From Alphaproteobacteria bacterium (GTDB taxonomy: Bacteria; Pseudomonadota; Alphaproteobacteria; Caulobacterales; Hyphomonadaceae): DNA of 64,000 bases. Below are positions 1 through 10,165 of the stretch, piece after piece. Numbering within the stretch: position 1 is the first letter of the stretch; each line of letters begins with the position of its first letter. The notes beneath the pieces are model-generated. The model saw only the letters and a program-made list of their open reading frames with translations. It was not told the DNA's origin and ran no database searches. The position numbers and the translations under genes are program-made. Location of the stretch: the NCBI GenBank assembly GCA_018222605.1, contig JAAEZZ010000004.1:248001-312000 (forward strand). Direction: 5' to 3'.

Positions 1-272
1 TTGTAGCGTGACAGATCCCGCACTTCGGCTTCCAGTTCGCGGATGCGGCGCTCGCGAGCGGTCTGGCCGGTCGCCCAGGCCCAGACATCAAACCCGTCAC
101 TGCCGCCGAGCTGGTCGCCAACCGTTGTGCGGACAGGATCAAAAAAGCTGCGGATTTGCGGGGCAGACTGGGCAAGGACGAGAGCTGCTGCGGCGAAAAT
201 GAACACGCCGAGGATCAGGCGCTTTGGAGAGCGCTTGCGGGTCTTCTGTCCTGATCGGCCGAGGCGTGCCAT
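1..272 (-). CDS. mreC: Rod shape-determining protein MreC, 5' end only
   Basis: Reading the minus strand from the ATG at 270-272 gives about 90 residues. They start with a basic N-terminus (MARLGRSGQKTRKRSPKR), followed by one membrane segment and then a charged, coiled-coil-like stretch (RERRIRELEAEVRDLSRY), the usual MreC head. The rest lies beyond the left edge of the window. MreC is the bitopic inner-membrane scaffold that links MreB to the elongation peptidoglycan synthases. It begins 40 bp after the mreB stop on the same strand, which is the classical mreBC order. The family call rests on N-terminal architecture plus context, since the beta-rich C-terminal domain is not visible. Confidence 0.8.
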   Translation of the reverse strand, partial: MARLGRSGQKTRKRSPKRLILGVFIFAAAALVLAQSAPQIRSFFDPVRTTVGDQLGGSDGFDVWAWATGQTARERRIRELEAEVRDLSRY

Positions 273-312
273 TGGCCTGTTTCCTTGCCGTTACCTCAAG
301 TGTCAGTCTGCG

Positions 313-1607
<1,295 letters not shown>

Positions 1608-3422
1608 TTAAGAAATATCGTCATCCATAAAATTATCTGTCCTATCTGAAGGAACAATATAGAGCGTTGCGGCGCCCGAACGGCCGTCTGCCAGGGGCAC
1701 GGCCTGCAGGTAGGACGGCACCTCTGCGCGGTTCAGACGGGCCATCAGACCTTCAGAATCCTGCTGTGTCATGAAGCGCGTTTCGGGGTCTGACGGACAG
1801 GCAATGATGTAATCAATCCCGGCAGCGTTCAGCAGGGCCTGGCTCTCGCCTGGACGTGACAGGATCAGCTGGATGGCCTGCTCGATGCCCGCCGCATTGC
1901 GGTGATAATTGCCATAAAGCACGCTATCGCGCGTCTTCAGCAACAGCATGGGGCCAAAATCCGCCGGGGCCAGGATACGGCCCTGCGGCAGGGAATTGAG
2001 CTGGGTGTACAGTTCGTCTCCGAGGCAGGCCGCATTGTCAGCCCGCGCGGCGAGGCTGATCTCGTCACTGCGCTGGATCACCAGCAGGCCCGGCAGGCCC
2101 CAGACAATGGGCAAGGATATCGCCAGCGCGCCGAGATAGGTGACGCTCCCCTCCCCCTCTGCCCTGCCATTGCGGTAGAGATCCGCAATCCACAGCCCTA
2201 GCGGCAGGATCGCAAAAACATGCCCAAACGCATAGAAGCGCGATTGGTAGAAGGTCAGCGCCAGCGCCGCGCCAATCAGCGCCAGGAACAGCATATGCGC
2301 GCGCACATGAGCCCCGCGCCGAATCCGCCAGCCACATACGATCAGCGCCACGACCATGATACCCAACCGGAACGGTACGTCCTGAATGAAGGCCGGAGAT
2401 GGCGCGAGTACAGGCCGCGCCTCATTCACCTGATCCAGCCAGAGATGCCTGACCTGCGGCGACAGCTCGCTGAGCGGATTGGACAGGCATTGCGGCCCTG
2501 TCAGCAGCAAAACCGCACCCGCTGCGCAGCCGACCAGTGTCAGCGCAACAAAGCGCACCAAGGTACCACGCCCCGAAACCAGAAGAGCCGCCGCGGCAAG
2601 GCCTAGCCCGCCCGCCATGCCCGCCACCAGGCTGACCGAGGACAGCGCATCGCACGCAACGACCGCGTAATCGGCGGGAGCAATCGTGGCGAAGAAACAC
2701 GCTTCCAGACCGGCAACCAGCCCTGCGCCAAACCCGACCGCGCCTCCGCGCGCCGCCTGTCCTGTCAGTCCCCAGTCCAGCGCCACAAACGCGCATATCA
2801 CGCCAGCAAAGACATAAACCTCTCCACCAATGGCAACCGACATCGCCGTCGCCAGCCCTGCCCAAGCCATCCGGCCAGCCTTGCGCCGGGGGTCTGCGAG
2901 CAGCCCGATGGCCAGCGCCATTAGCGCCAGTTGCATATTGTGGTGGTCAATCGCACCCGGCAGGAAGCGGTAATGCCCCAACAGCAGGATGGCCGCCAGC
3001 AACAGGCAGAACAGTGCCGCCTGACGCCCCGCGATCCGCGCGGCCCCCATGTACACTCCCGCCAGTACACCCAGTATGCATAGCGGTGGCCAGACGGAAT
3101 ACGCCCAGACCAGCGCGGTATCCGATGGCAGGAAGAGGTCAAAGAAATGGGCGAGCAGCACAATCGGCAAATCCACAAGGCGGGACCAGTGCATGAGCGT
3201 GCCGCCATCCGGGCCGAGACGCGTCTGGGTGAGATCAAACCAACCCTGACCGGCCATCAGATCCTTGATCTGGACGAGGCGCATAACGTCATCATTATCG
3301 GTGCCAACCAGGCCGAGACGGCCCTGCGCGACACTGGTGGCAAACAGGCTGAACACGACCAGAAGGCATAGTAGCGCCGCCTTCAAGCCCGCCTCCATTC
3401 CGCTCCCTCTGCTCAGGCGCAT
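1608..3422 (-). CDS. Large polytopic membrane protein, STT3/GT-C glycosyltransferase-like
   Basis: This 604-residue protein has roughly a dozen hydrophobic segments and a soluble C-terminal tail of about 160 residues. Just after the first membrane segment it has an acidic motif, DNDDVMR at residues 43-49, and later DHHNMQ at 159-164. Paired acidic and D-H-H motifs in external loops are the signature of GT-C lipid-linked glycosyltransferases such as STT3/AglB/PMT, which move sugars from polyprenyl carriers. I therefore infer a membrane glycosyltransferase or oligosaccharyltransferase-like role, but acceptor and donor are unknown. Starts at 3422 (preceded by AGGGGA) and 3398 (preceded by AGGGAG) are both plausible. 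It is isolated from other glycan genes. Confidence 0.55.
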   Translation of the reverse strand: MRLSRGSGMEAGLKAALLCLLVVFSLFATSVAQGRLGLVGTDNDDVMRLVQIKDLMAGQGWFDLTQTRLGPDGGTLMHWSRLVDLPIVLLAHFFDLFLPSDTALVWAYSVWPPLCILGVLAGVYMGAARIAGRQAALFCLLLAAILLLGHYRFLPGAIDHHNMQLALMALAIGLLADPRRKAGRMAWAGLATAMSVAIGGEVYVFAGVICAFVALDWGLTGQAARGGAVGFGAGLVAGLEACFFATIAPADYAVVACDALSSVSLVAGMAGGLGLAAAALLVSGRGTLVRFVALTLVGCAAGAVLLLTGPQCLSNPLSELSPQVRHLWLDQVNEARPVLAPSPAFIQDVPFRLGIMVVALIVCGWRIRRGAHVRAHMLFLALIGAALALTFYQSRFYAFGHVFAILPLGLWIADLYRNGRAEGEGSVTYLGALAISLPIVWGLPGLLVIQRSDEISLAARADNAACLGDELYTQLNSLPQGRILAPADFGPMLLLKTRDSVLYGNYHRNAAGIEQAIQLILSRPGESQALLNAAGIDYIIACPSDPETRFMTQQDSEGLMARLNRAEVPSYLQAVPLADGRSGAATLYIVPSDRTDNFMDDDIS

Positions 3423-3517
3423 GTCTGTCCCCTGCTGATCGATGCCATCAGCAACGCACCCTAGCGAGGGCTTATGTAGGAAATCCTAAAAGCAAACGGG
3501 GCCAGAGTCTGCCCGGA

Positions 3518-5221
3518 TCAGGCCGTGCGTGGCTCTGTTTCCGGCAGGTCCAGCATGTCATCCACTGGCTCGTCCGTATGGGTACGCCGCACGAGGCCTT
3601 CCGGAATGGTCAGGAAAGCGGTTGTGCCCTTGCCAGTCTCAGAGCGCAGGCGAATACGCAGGCCTTGAGCTTCTGCCAGACGCTTGGCCACGCTGAGGCC
3701 AAGGCCGACGCCGGAATTCTGATCATATTTCTGGTGGGCCGGACGGGAATGGAAGAACGGCTCGAACGCGCTTTCCAGAACATCCTGCGTCATGCCCCTG
3801 CCCCGGTCACGGATCATGACGACCAGACCGACACCGGAAACCATGCCGGCTTTCAGAATGATGGGAACACCGGAGCCTGCCTCAAGTGCGTTCTTGAGAA
3901 GATTACGGATGATCACCTCGAAACTCGCCTGATCCATCGTGGCGCAGAGATTCTTCGGAACACTGACTTTCACGCTCCCGGAGAAGCGTGTGTTAGGCCC
4001 TTCCATGATCTTGCGGACCACGGATTCGATTGTGTCGGCTACAGCCACCTCGGAAGCATGAGACAGGTAGCCCTCATTGTCCATGCGGGTATAGCTGATG
4101 ATACCGTCCAGCGTGGAGGCCAGGATCAGTGCCTGCTCGGCAATCTTGTCAGCATAGTCACGCACCTCCTCCTCAGAACAAGGAATATTCGAGGAAGATC
4201 CGATAACGCCTGCACAGGCAGAGATAACATCCAGAGGCGCTTTCAGCTCCGCGCTCATGGAACCAAGGAAACGTGTCTTGGCTTCATTGGCGGCCTCGGC
4301 CTCGTTACGGGCATGCTCAATCTCGGAGCGTGTCTCTTCGATGCGGGAAACATCCGTATAGACAACAACGTCACCCACGCCCTCGATGTTCTGGACAGAT
4401 TTCTGCCAATACAGACCGTCGCGCTTGATCGGCGTGTCGAACGGCTTGAGGATGTCTTTTTCGTTACCGAAAATCTTCTTGTAAAGCTGGTTTTCGACGA
4501 TGATATCGCCTTCTTCATCAAAGATGGCAAAGGCCTGGTGGCTGGCCTCCAGCGCGCCGATCAGAAGGTCGCGGGACTCTTCTGCCTGCAGCGTTGCGTG
4601 CACATCTGATGTATAGGCCTCGAAACTGTTCCGCGCGCCAAGATACAGCGCGACAAGGAAGAAACTCATCATGACACAGACGGTCATGCCGGCCACAGAT
4701 TGCGTATAGGCGCAATAGACAAAGGCGGAAATGGATGCAGAGAACGCGTAGCGCAACACGATGCGCGGCACACGTGTCAACAAACTGGACATGCCGGACG
4801 CCATGGGCGGGATCATCAGGCCGGTCAGAATCATCGCCAGGTCTTCATCATGCCCGACAAAGAAAGGCAGAGCGCCCCATGTACTGCCGAACAGAACCGA
4901 GAGAAATTCAGAGCGGCGCAGATACCGGCCGCTCACCTTTTTTGGCAAGGGCCGCCCGCGCTTCAGCAGCGTGTCCATGATCAGCAACAGGGCCAGCGCC
5001 AGGTTAATGGCGCCCCAGATCTGGATATGGCTTTCCGGAACCCAGCGCTTCACCAGAAAGCTGGCACCGAAAACGTTGACCGTCATGATGATGGCCATTG
5101 TGAACGCATGCTTTGAAAAATCGATGTGCTGTTGAAGCATGATCAAGGCATCAACCGGGGTATCGCGCGGCAGATTTCTGCGCGTCAGATATGAGAAGAA
5201 AGATTTTCCCGGTTTCGTCAT
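3518..5221 (-). CDS. Histidine-kinase-like membrane protein lacking the phospho-acceptor histidine
   Basis: This 567-residue protein has an N-terminal block of about six membrane segments (residues ~38-195). A PAS-like region (~225-292), a coiled-coil/DHp helix and a C-terminal HATPase_c domain follow. The ATP-binding site looks intact: an N-box (RNLLKNALEAG), a G1 box (DRGRGM) and a G2 box (GVGLGLSVAKRL). The DHp helix reads FLGSMSAELKAPLD, where kinases have the phosphorylated His of MSHELRTPL. The codon at 4250-4252 is GCG, giving Ala324. It therefore cannot autophosphorylate at the canonical site, and may be a pseudokinase or signalling scaffold. No response regulator is adjacent. The neighbouring genes give no hint of the signal sensed. 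Confidence 0.85.
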   Translation of the reverse strand: MTKPGKSFFSYLTRRNLPRDTPVDALIMLQQHIDFSKHAFTMAIIMTVNVFGASFLVKRWVPESHIQIWGAINLALALLLIMDTLLKRGRPLPKKVSGRYLRRSEFLSVLFGSTWGALPFFVGHDEDLAMILTGLMIPPMASGMSSLLTRVPRIVLRYAFSASISAFVYCAYTQSVAGMTVCVMMSFFLVALYLGARNSFEAYTSDVHATLQAEESRDLLIGALEASHQAFAIFDEEGDIIVENQLYKKIFGNEKDILKPFDTPIKRDGLYWQKSVQNIEGVGDVVVYTDVSRIEETRSEIEHARNEAEAANEAKTRFLGSMSAELKAPLDVISACAGVIGSSSNIPCSEEEVRDYADKIAEQALILASTLDGIISYTRMDNEGYLSHASEVAVADTIESVVRKIMEGPNTRFSGSVKVSVPKNLCATMDQASFEVIIRNLLKNALEAGSGVPIILKAGMVSGVGLVVMIRDRGRGMTQDVLESAFEPFFHSRPAHQKYDQNSGVGLGLSVAKRLAEAQGLRIRLRSETGKGTTAFLTIPEGLVRRTHTDEPVDDMLDLPETEPRTA

Positions 5222-5398
5222 ACTGCGGCTATAAGCGTTTAAAGTGAAAATTCCGCTCTACAGGCGCTGGCGGTTTTCATGACTGCAGAAACTTGTCGTT
5301 AACGCGTCAATTAACCAAACATGGGTGAAAACAGGGTGTTGCCTGCCCCAAGGCAGCTTCTGTAGCATACATTCCGATTTGGAAGGATTCCCACACAC

Positions 5399-6679
5399 GT
5401 GCCCCGCCAGGACAATCCAAGGAAGATTGCCGTAATCGGCGCCGGGCCCGCAGGCCTTTCCGCTGCGCGATTCATCAAAGATGCCGGTCATGAGGTAACC
5501 GTTTATGAAGCGGAAGACCGGATTGGCGGCAAGTCCTATTCCGTTTTGCATGGCGATGCGCTGAACGAATTGGGCACCTGCTACACCACACGCGCCCACC
5601 GCATCGTTAAACGCTGGATGAAGGAATACGGCATCCACCTGACGCGCCTTGGCGAAGCCCGCTTCGATGGCCGCACAGTGGTCGAATATGTGAAGTCCGG
5701 CAGCGGCGCCCCGCTTGCCGTGCAGGCGATCAAATTCGTGCTGGCTTCCCGCCGTCTGCGCCGCGCGATTGCCGCGCGACCGACGGACCCGGAGGTCTGC
5801 CGCGAAGCCTCCATGACCACGCAGGAATGGGTGCGTAATCTGAACCTGCCCAAGATCGAGCTGGCCATGCACCGCATCCAGACCACTCAGGGCTATGGCT
5901 ATATTGATGAAGCCACCATCGGACAAACCGTACAATGGTGCGATCTGGACTTCATCCTCTCCGGCGTTCTGAACCAGCTGCACATGCCGGATGAAGGCTG
6001 GAGCGAGTTCTGGCGGCGGTTCTCAGAAGACCTGAATGTGCGCACCTCCAGCCCCGTCCTGTCCCTGGACCGGTCCGGTCCGCGCCCGGTCATCTTAGCA
6101 GGGGGCGCCCGCGAGGAATTTGACGCGGTTCTCTCCACTGTGCCGATGCAGGCCTTTTCCGCGTTCAGCCAGCCAAGCGAGGATGAAGCCTTCCTGACAG
6201 ACGCCATCGAATGGCAGACCTATACCACTACCCTCTTCTCTTCACCGGACTGGTTTGAAGGCTATCAGGTGATCGGCTTCTCGCGGGCCAGCCGCGACAG
6301 TTCTCTTCGCGGCGCCATTCTGGGTGGACGCCGCGAAGGCGAAAGCGAAGATCTCGGCGGCAAGCTCTATGTGACCGGGCAATTCTCCAAGGATCTGGAG
6401 CCATCAGAACTTCGCGAGATCCTGCAGGCGGAAGCAGACTTTCACGGCTTCCATATTGAAAGCGTGATCCAGCAGAAATGCTGGCAATACTTCCCGCAAT
6501 ACAAGGCAGAGGCCGTGCGCAACGGCCTGTTCGACGTCTTGCGCCGCGTTCAGGGTCAGCAGCAGACCTGGTTTGGCGGCGCCAGCTTTTCCCATGAACT
6601 GGTCTCGAATGTGGTGGTGCACTCCCAGCGCATTGTCGGCCAGATGCTGGCCGAGCTGAGCGCGCAGCCAAAAACCTGA
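5399..6679 (+). CDS. FAD-dependent amine oxidase/NAD(P)-binding flavoprotein
   Basis: This 426-residue protein begins with a textbook FAD-binding Rossmann motif, VIGAGPAGLSAARF, and an acidic strand end (VYEAEDRIGGKS). Both are typical of the flavin-containing amine oxidoreductase/phytoene desaturase clan. The start codon is GTG at 5399, preceded by GGAAGGA about 12 bp upstream. Substrate cannot be read from the sequence. It converges with the tryptophan halogenase: the two stop codons abut as TGA|TCA at 6677-6682. A shared role in the same pathway is possible, but opposite orientation gives no operon support. Confidence 0.8.
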   Translation: MPRQDNPRKIAVIGAGPAGLSAARFIKDAGHEVTVYEAEDRIGGKSYSVLHGDALNELGTCYTTRAHRIVKRWMKEYGIHLTRLGEARFDGRTVVEYVKSGSGAPLAVQAIKFVLASRRLRRAIAARPTDPEVCREASMTTQEWVRNLNLPKIELAMHRIQTTQGYGYIDEATIGQTVQWCDLDFILSGVLNQLHMPDEGWSEFWRRFSEDLNVRTSSPVLSLDRSGPRPVILAGGAREEFDAVLSTVPMQAFSAFSQPSEDEAFLTDAIEWQTYTTTLFSSPDWFEGYQVIGFSRASRDSSLRGAILGGRREGESEDLGGKLYVTGQFSKDLEPSELREILQAEADFHGFHIESVIQQKCWQYFPQYKAEAVRNGLFDVLRRVQGQQQTWFGGASFSHELVSNVVVHSQRIVGQMLAELSAQPKT

Positions 6680-8170
6680 TCAGGCCGGCTCGGCCTCAAT
6701 CGCGCAATAGCGATCTATGAACTCCTGATGCGTCGGCATCTTTGCCACGGTATTGGCAATGCCGCTGCTGAGGCCGCCAAGCGCGCGCTGCATCTGATCT
6801 TCCGTCATCATATGTCCCATATGGTGATAGCCTTTCGGCATCAGACGCTGGCCCATCATCACCTGCAGCCAGGAATCGACACGGAACAGATCATCCGTCG
6901 CCTGATAGGCCAGACCATTCTCACGGAACACGTCGAGGCGCTGAGCCAGCGAGTCCGGAATGTCCATATCGCGGCGGTCCCGCCAGAACGCGCTGTCATC
7001 GCGCTCGGTCACTTTGTAGTGCAGGATGATGAAATCGCGGATACGCTCCAGCTCCCGCGTGGACTGCTCATTATAGTGATTGGCGATCGCCTCAGAGACG
7101 CCGCTGAACGGGAATTGCTGCACCAGACGCGATGCGCCGATCTGGATCAGATGGATGCTGGTGGATTCCAGAGGCTCCAGGAAGCCGCTGGAAAGACCGA
7201 GCGCCACGCAGTTCTTGCTCCACACCTTTTGCCGGCGTCCCGTCTTGTAGCGGATCAGGCGCGGTTCCCCGAGCAGTTCGCCCTGCAGATTGTTGCGCAG
7301 CACCTGCTCTGCCTCATCCGGCTGCATATACTGACTGCAGAAGACGAGGCCATTGCCCACACGGTGCTGCAGCGGAATATGCCACTGCCAGCCGGATTGA
7401 TGCGCTATGGAGCGCGTATAGGGCAAAGCTGGCCCAACAGAGCGCGTCTGCACGGCCAGCGCGCTGTCGGTCGGCAACCAATGGCCCCAATCCTCAAACC
7501 CGCTCTTCAGCGTCTGTTCGATCAGCAGGCCGCGGAAGCCCGTGCAATCGACAAAGAAATCGCCCTCGATGCGCTCGCCGGATTTCAGCTTCAGCGCCGT
7601 AATAAAGCCGCTCTCGCCATCCTGCTCCACTTCACCGATCAGGCCCTCAACCCGCTTTACCCCCTTCCCTTCAGAGAAGGTACGCAGGAATTTGGCATAC
7701 AGGCTGGCGTCCAGATGATAAGCGTAATTGATATTGAACTTTTCATCCGTGTAGAACTTATTGTGCTTGGCGGCCTGCAACTCAAAGCAATAGGCATCCA
7801 GCTCCTCGCCTATGCCCTTCTCGCGCGCAGCCATCCATATATTGTAGAACTCGCCCATCCAGCTCGGCTTGCCGACTTGTCCGAAGGAGTGGATGTAAGC
7901 GTCGCCAATCCCGCCCCAATTCTCGAACGCGATGCCCAGCTTGAAGGTCGCCTTGGTGGCGCGCATGAATTCACGCTCATCAATCCCCATCAAATGATGG
8001 AAGGTGCGGTGCGTGGGGATCGTTGCCTCCCCCACGCCAACTGTTCCGATGTCATCGGATTCCACCAGCGTGATGTCCAATAACGGACCCAGCATCCGAG
8101 AGAGCGCCGCCGCCGTGATCCAGCCTGCTGTACCACCGCCCGCGATGACGACTTTCCTGACTTTCTGCAT
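6680..8170 (-). CDS. Flavin-dependent tryptophan halogenase family protein
   Basis: This 496-residue protein has the FAD motif GGGTAGW (11-17), the halogenase lysine in TFKLG (Lys77, aligning with PrnA Lys79), the family-defining W-x-W-x-I-P as WQWHIP (261-266), and the LEPLEST active-site segment near 331-337. Such enzymes make HOCl with FADH2, O2 and halide, and pass it to a substrate through the lysine. Most genome members next to TonB receptors have unknown substrates and may not act on free tryptophan. It is the last gene of the receptor-SapC-JmjC-halogenase run, 30 bp after the JmjC gene. No flavin reductase is adjacent. Confidence 0.93.
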   Translation of the reverse strand: MQKVRKVVIAGGGTAGWITAAALSRMLGPLLDITLVESDDIGTVGVGEATIPTHRTFHHLMGIDEREFMRATKATFKLGIAFENWGGIGDAYIHSFGQVGKPSWMGEFYNIWMAAREKGIGEELDAYCFELQAAKHNKFYTDEKFNINYAYHLDASLYAKFLRTFSEGKGVKRVEGLIGEVEQDGESGFITALKLKSGERIEGDFFVDCTGFRGLLIEQTLKSGFEDWGHWLPTDSALAVQTRSVGPALPYTRSIAHQSGWQWHIPLQHRVGNGLVFCSQYMQPDEAEQVLRNNLQGELLGEPRLIRYKTGRRQKVWSKNCVALGLSSGFLEPLESTSIHLIQIGASRLVQQFPFSGVSEAIANHYNEQSTRELERIRDFIILHYKVTERDDSAFWRDRRDMDIPDSLAQRLDVFRENGLAYQATDDLFRVDSWLQVMMGQRLMPKGYHHMGHMMTEDQMQRALGGLSSGIANTVAKMPTHQEFIDRYCAIEAEPA

Positions 8171-8200
8171 CTCCTGATGCCCCTTCCCGGTCTTTGTCTC

Positions 8201-9232
8201 TTAACGGTTCAGCTTTTGCAGCAGCATGGCCCGCAAGCGCCGGGCCTTCATTTCATCCATCGGCCCCAGATTGCCCTGCGCCGCTTCGGGCAAATGCTCT
8301 GCCGGCAATTCGGCTGGCCCGAAAATATAATAATCAAACAGGGCCTTCCAGGCCTGTTTCTCCGGCTCCGGACGGTCCCGCAAACTCAGCAGGCCATGCA
8401 GCAGCGTATTCTGCGGCGTGTCCATGAAAGCCGGACTCGTATTCCACCAGTAATTAATCATGGCGTTGAATTCGCCCAGCCCTTCGACATGATGCCACCA
8501 CAGCGCCGGATAGAACAGCACATCGCCGGGCTCCAGCTCCGCCACCTGCGCGGTCTCCAATGCGTCGCGGAAGCGCGGATAGCGGTCATGATCCGGATCG
8601 CGGAAATCCACCATGCTGACAACCTGACCGCCCGGCGTCGGCTCCAGTGGGCCGGGGTAGAGATTGGCAATCTGATCCGGCGGGAACAGCGTGAAGCGCC
8701 GCTTGCCCACCATGCAGCAGGCCAGATTGTTGGACATGTCATAATGCGCAGACGCAATCGTGTGATTGCCCATCCAGATGCTGACAATCGGCGCGTTTGC
8801 CTCAAACATCGGATTGTTCAGCACAAGATCATTCTCGCTGCGCAGGCCCGGCAGGTAAATATCCAGATCGGTTGATCCGATATAATAGGACGGCGCATTC
8901 GCCTGGCCCAGATGCGCGCGGATCATCTCCAGATATTCATCCATCGCAACACGGCTGCGCTGAAAGTTGAGCCCGCTCATGTCATCTGTGTAGAAATAGC
9001 GCCCGCCAATCTCTGGCGCAGCAGTATAGCCGACGACAGGCCGCCCCTGATAGAAGCGCAGCAGATATTGCATCGCCGCCTCCGGCCCTTCGCGCCCGGC
9101 TTGCACCAGCGGCCAGTCACCGGCAACGCCCTTGAGGATGACCGGCTGCTGATCCCGCATCAGCGCATCATAGGGAATGGCGTCCGCCGCGACGCCCTCC
9201 ATGATACGTGTCTTGCGTTCAATGTTCAGCAT
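8201..9232 (-). CDS. JmjC/cupin-8 family Fe(II)/2-oxoglutarate-type oxygenase
   Basis: This 343-residue protein has a cupin/JmjC double-stranded beta-helix. The metal triad is visible as H163-x-D165 in SAHYDMSNN and a distal His in ALWWHHVEG (247/248). Lys/Arg-rich GKRRFTLFPP fits the 2-oxoglutarate site region. The family includes FIH-like hydroxylases that modify protein or small-molecule substrates. It lies between sapC (24 bp) and the halogenase (30 bp) on the same strand, so co-transcription is very likely. Two oxygen-using modification enzymes side by side suggest tailoring of a common substrate, which cannot be named from sequence. Confidence 0.88.
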   Translation of the reverse strand: MLNIERKTRIMEGVAADAIPYDALMRDQQPVILKGVAGDWPLVQAGREGPEAAMQYLLRFYQGRPVVGYTAAPEIGGRYFYTDDMSGLNFQRSRVAMDEYLEMIRAHLGQANAPSYYIGSTDLDIYLPGLRSENDLVLNNPMFEANAPIVSIWMGNHTIASAHYDMSNNLACCMVGKRRFTLFPPDQIANLYPGPLEPTPGGQVVSMVDFRDPDHDRYPRFRDALETAQVAELEPGDVLFYPALWWHHVEGLGEFNAMINYWWNTSPAFMDTPQNTLLHGLLSLRDRPEPEKQAWKALFDYYIFGPAELPAEHLPEAAQGNLGPMDEMKARRLRAMLLQKLNR

Positions 9233-9256
9233 GACTGGGCCTTATCCTCTCATGGC

Positions 9257-9991
9257 TCAGCTGGCCGCCGCCATGGACTTTGCGTTTTTCATCTCGATCA
9301 GCGTATTGATATTGCTGAGCGATGCCAGCACCAGATAGGCCGCGCGCAGGAAGCCAGCCTTGTGCAGACGCTCCAGCATTTCTCCGCTCAACGCCGCCAG
9401 CTTCTCTTCACTGATCGTATAGACATCCGGCACCTGATACGTGGTCGCCTCATCCAGCTTCACTTCCAGGGACACCGGCTCCATCAGGTCTGCCTGCTGA
9501 AAGGCTTCAAACATCGGCTTCATCATGTCCATGCCGAAATTGATAACACGCAGCACATGGGTGACATGCTGCAGATAAGGCGCATTGCCGCCCTGCGGCA
9601 GGAACAGCGGCGCCCCCTCTTCCCGGCTGATGCGGGAACTGTCCAGATCGACATGTATGACGGGCTCGCGGCGCACCTCACCGTCAACCTCCTGGTTCTG
9701 GAAGCCGATCTTGAAAGGCCCACGCTCATGCAGCGCTGGCACATAGCGCGCCTGCCACTGGTCTCCGTCAAGAAACAGATTCTCGCCCTTGTCCAGGCCA
9801 AGCAGGACAACGGATTGAAACTCGCCTGCCTCATCCTTGCGGAACAGGATCGGATAGATGCGCTGCAGCTCAGCAAATTCGGTCGGGAAGGCAACGGACT
9901 GGTTCACGCTGTCGCCAAATTCGGCGCCATATTTGCGGATAATCTTCAAATCCGAATGATCGATATTATTGAGAAGTGCCATATTCGACAT
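9257..9991 (-). CDS. SapC family protein
   Basis: This 244-residue protein matches the SapC family layout. It has an N-terminal segment with paired hydrophobic/charged residues (SVNQSVAFPTEFAEL), then YPILFRK and a central region ending in GPFKIGF. SapC was named in Campylobacter as an S-layer-associated protein, but most members sit beside TonB-dependent receptors and have no proven biochemical role. No signal peptide is seen, so it is probably cytoplasmic. It is the first gene after the receptor terminator, with the JmjC and halogenase genes 24 bp and further downstream. Confidence 0.88.
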   Translation of the reverse strand: MSNMALLNNIDHSDLKIIRKYGAEFGDSVNQSVAFPTEFAELQRIYPILFRKDEAGEFQSVVLLGLDKGENLFLDGDQWQARYVPALHERGPFKIGFQNQEVDGEVRREPVIHVDLDSSRISREEGAPLFLPQGGNAPYLQHVTHVLRVINFGMDMMKPMFEAFQQADLMEPVSLEVKLDEATTYQVPDVYTISEEKLAALSGEMLERLHKAGFLRAAYLVLASLSNINTLIEMKNAKSMAAAS

Positions 9992-10100
9992 GATGTGCCT
10001 TTCGGTGCGGGAAAACCTATGAGCGTACCGGCGCCATAGCCAGCCTGCGACAGCATTCCCTCAAACATCATGGGATAAAGCCGCGCAGCACTCAACAGGG

Positions 10101-10131
10101 GCAAAAAAGGCCGCTGTCTCCAGCGGCCTTT
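10101..10131 (-). terminator. Intrinsic terminator between the TonB receptor gene and sapC
   Basis: The 11-bp perfect stem AAAGGCCGCTG/CAGCGGCCTTT (10106-10131) has a TCTC loop. On the minus strand it is followed directly by a T-run (rc of 10103-10108). It lies 35 bp after the receptor stop and before sapC, so full-length receptor transcripts should mostly end here. sapC, the JmjC gene and the halogenase gene would then depend on read-through or their own promoter in 9992-10100. Confidence 0.85.
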
Positions 10132-10165
10132 CGCAATCGTGGTAATACTACAGGTCGGCCAGGCC

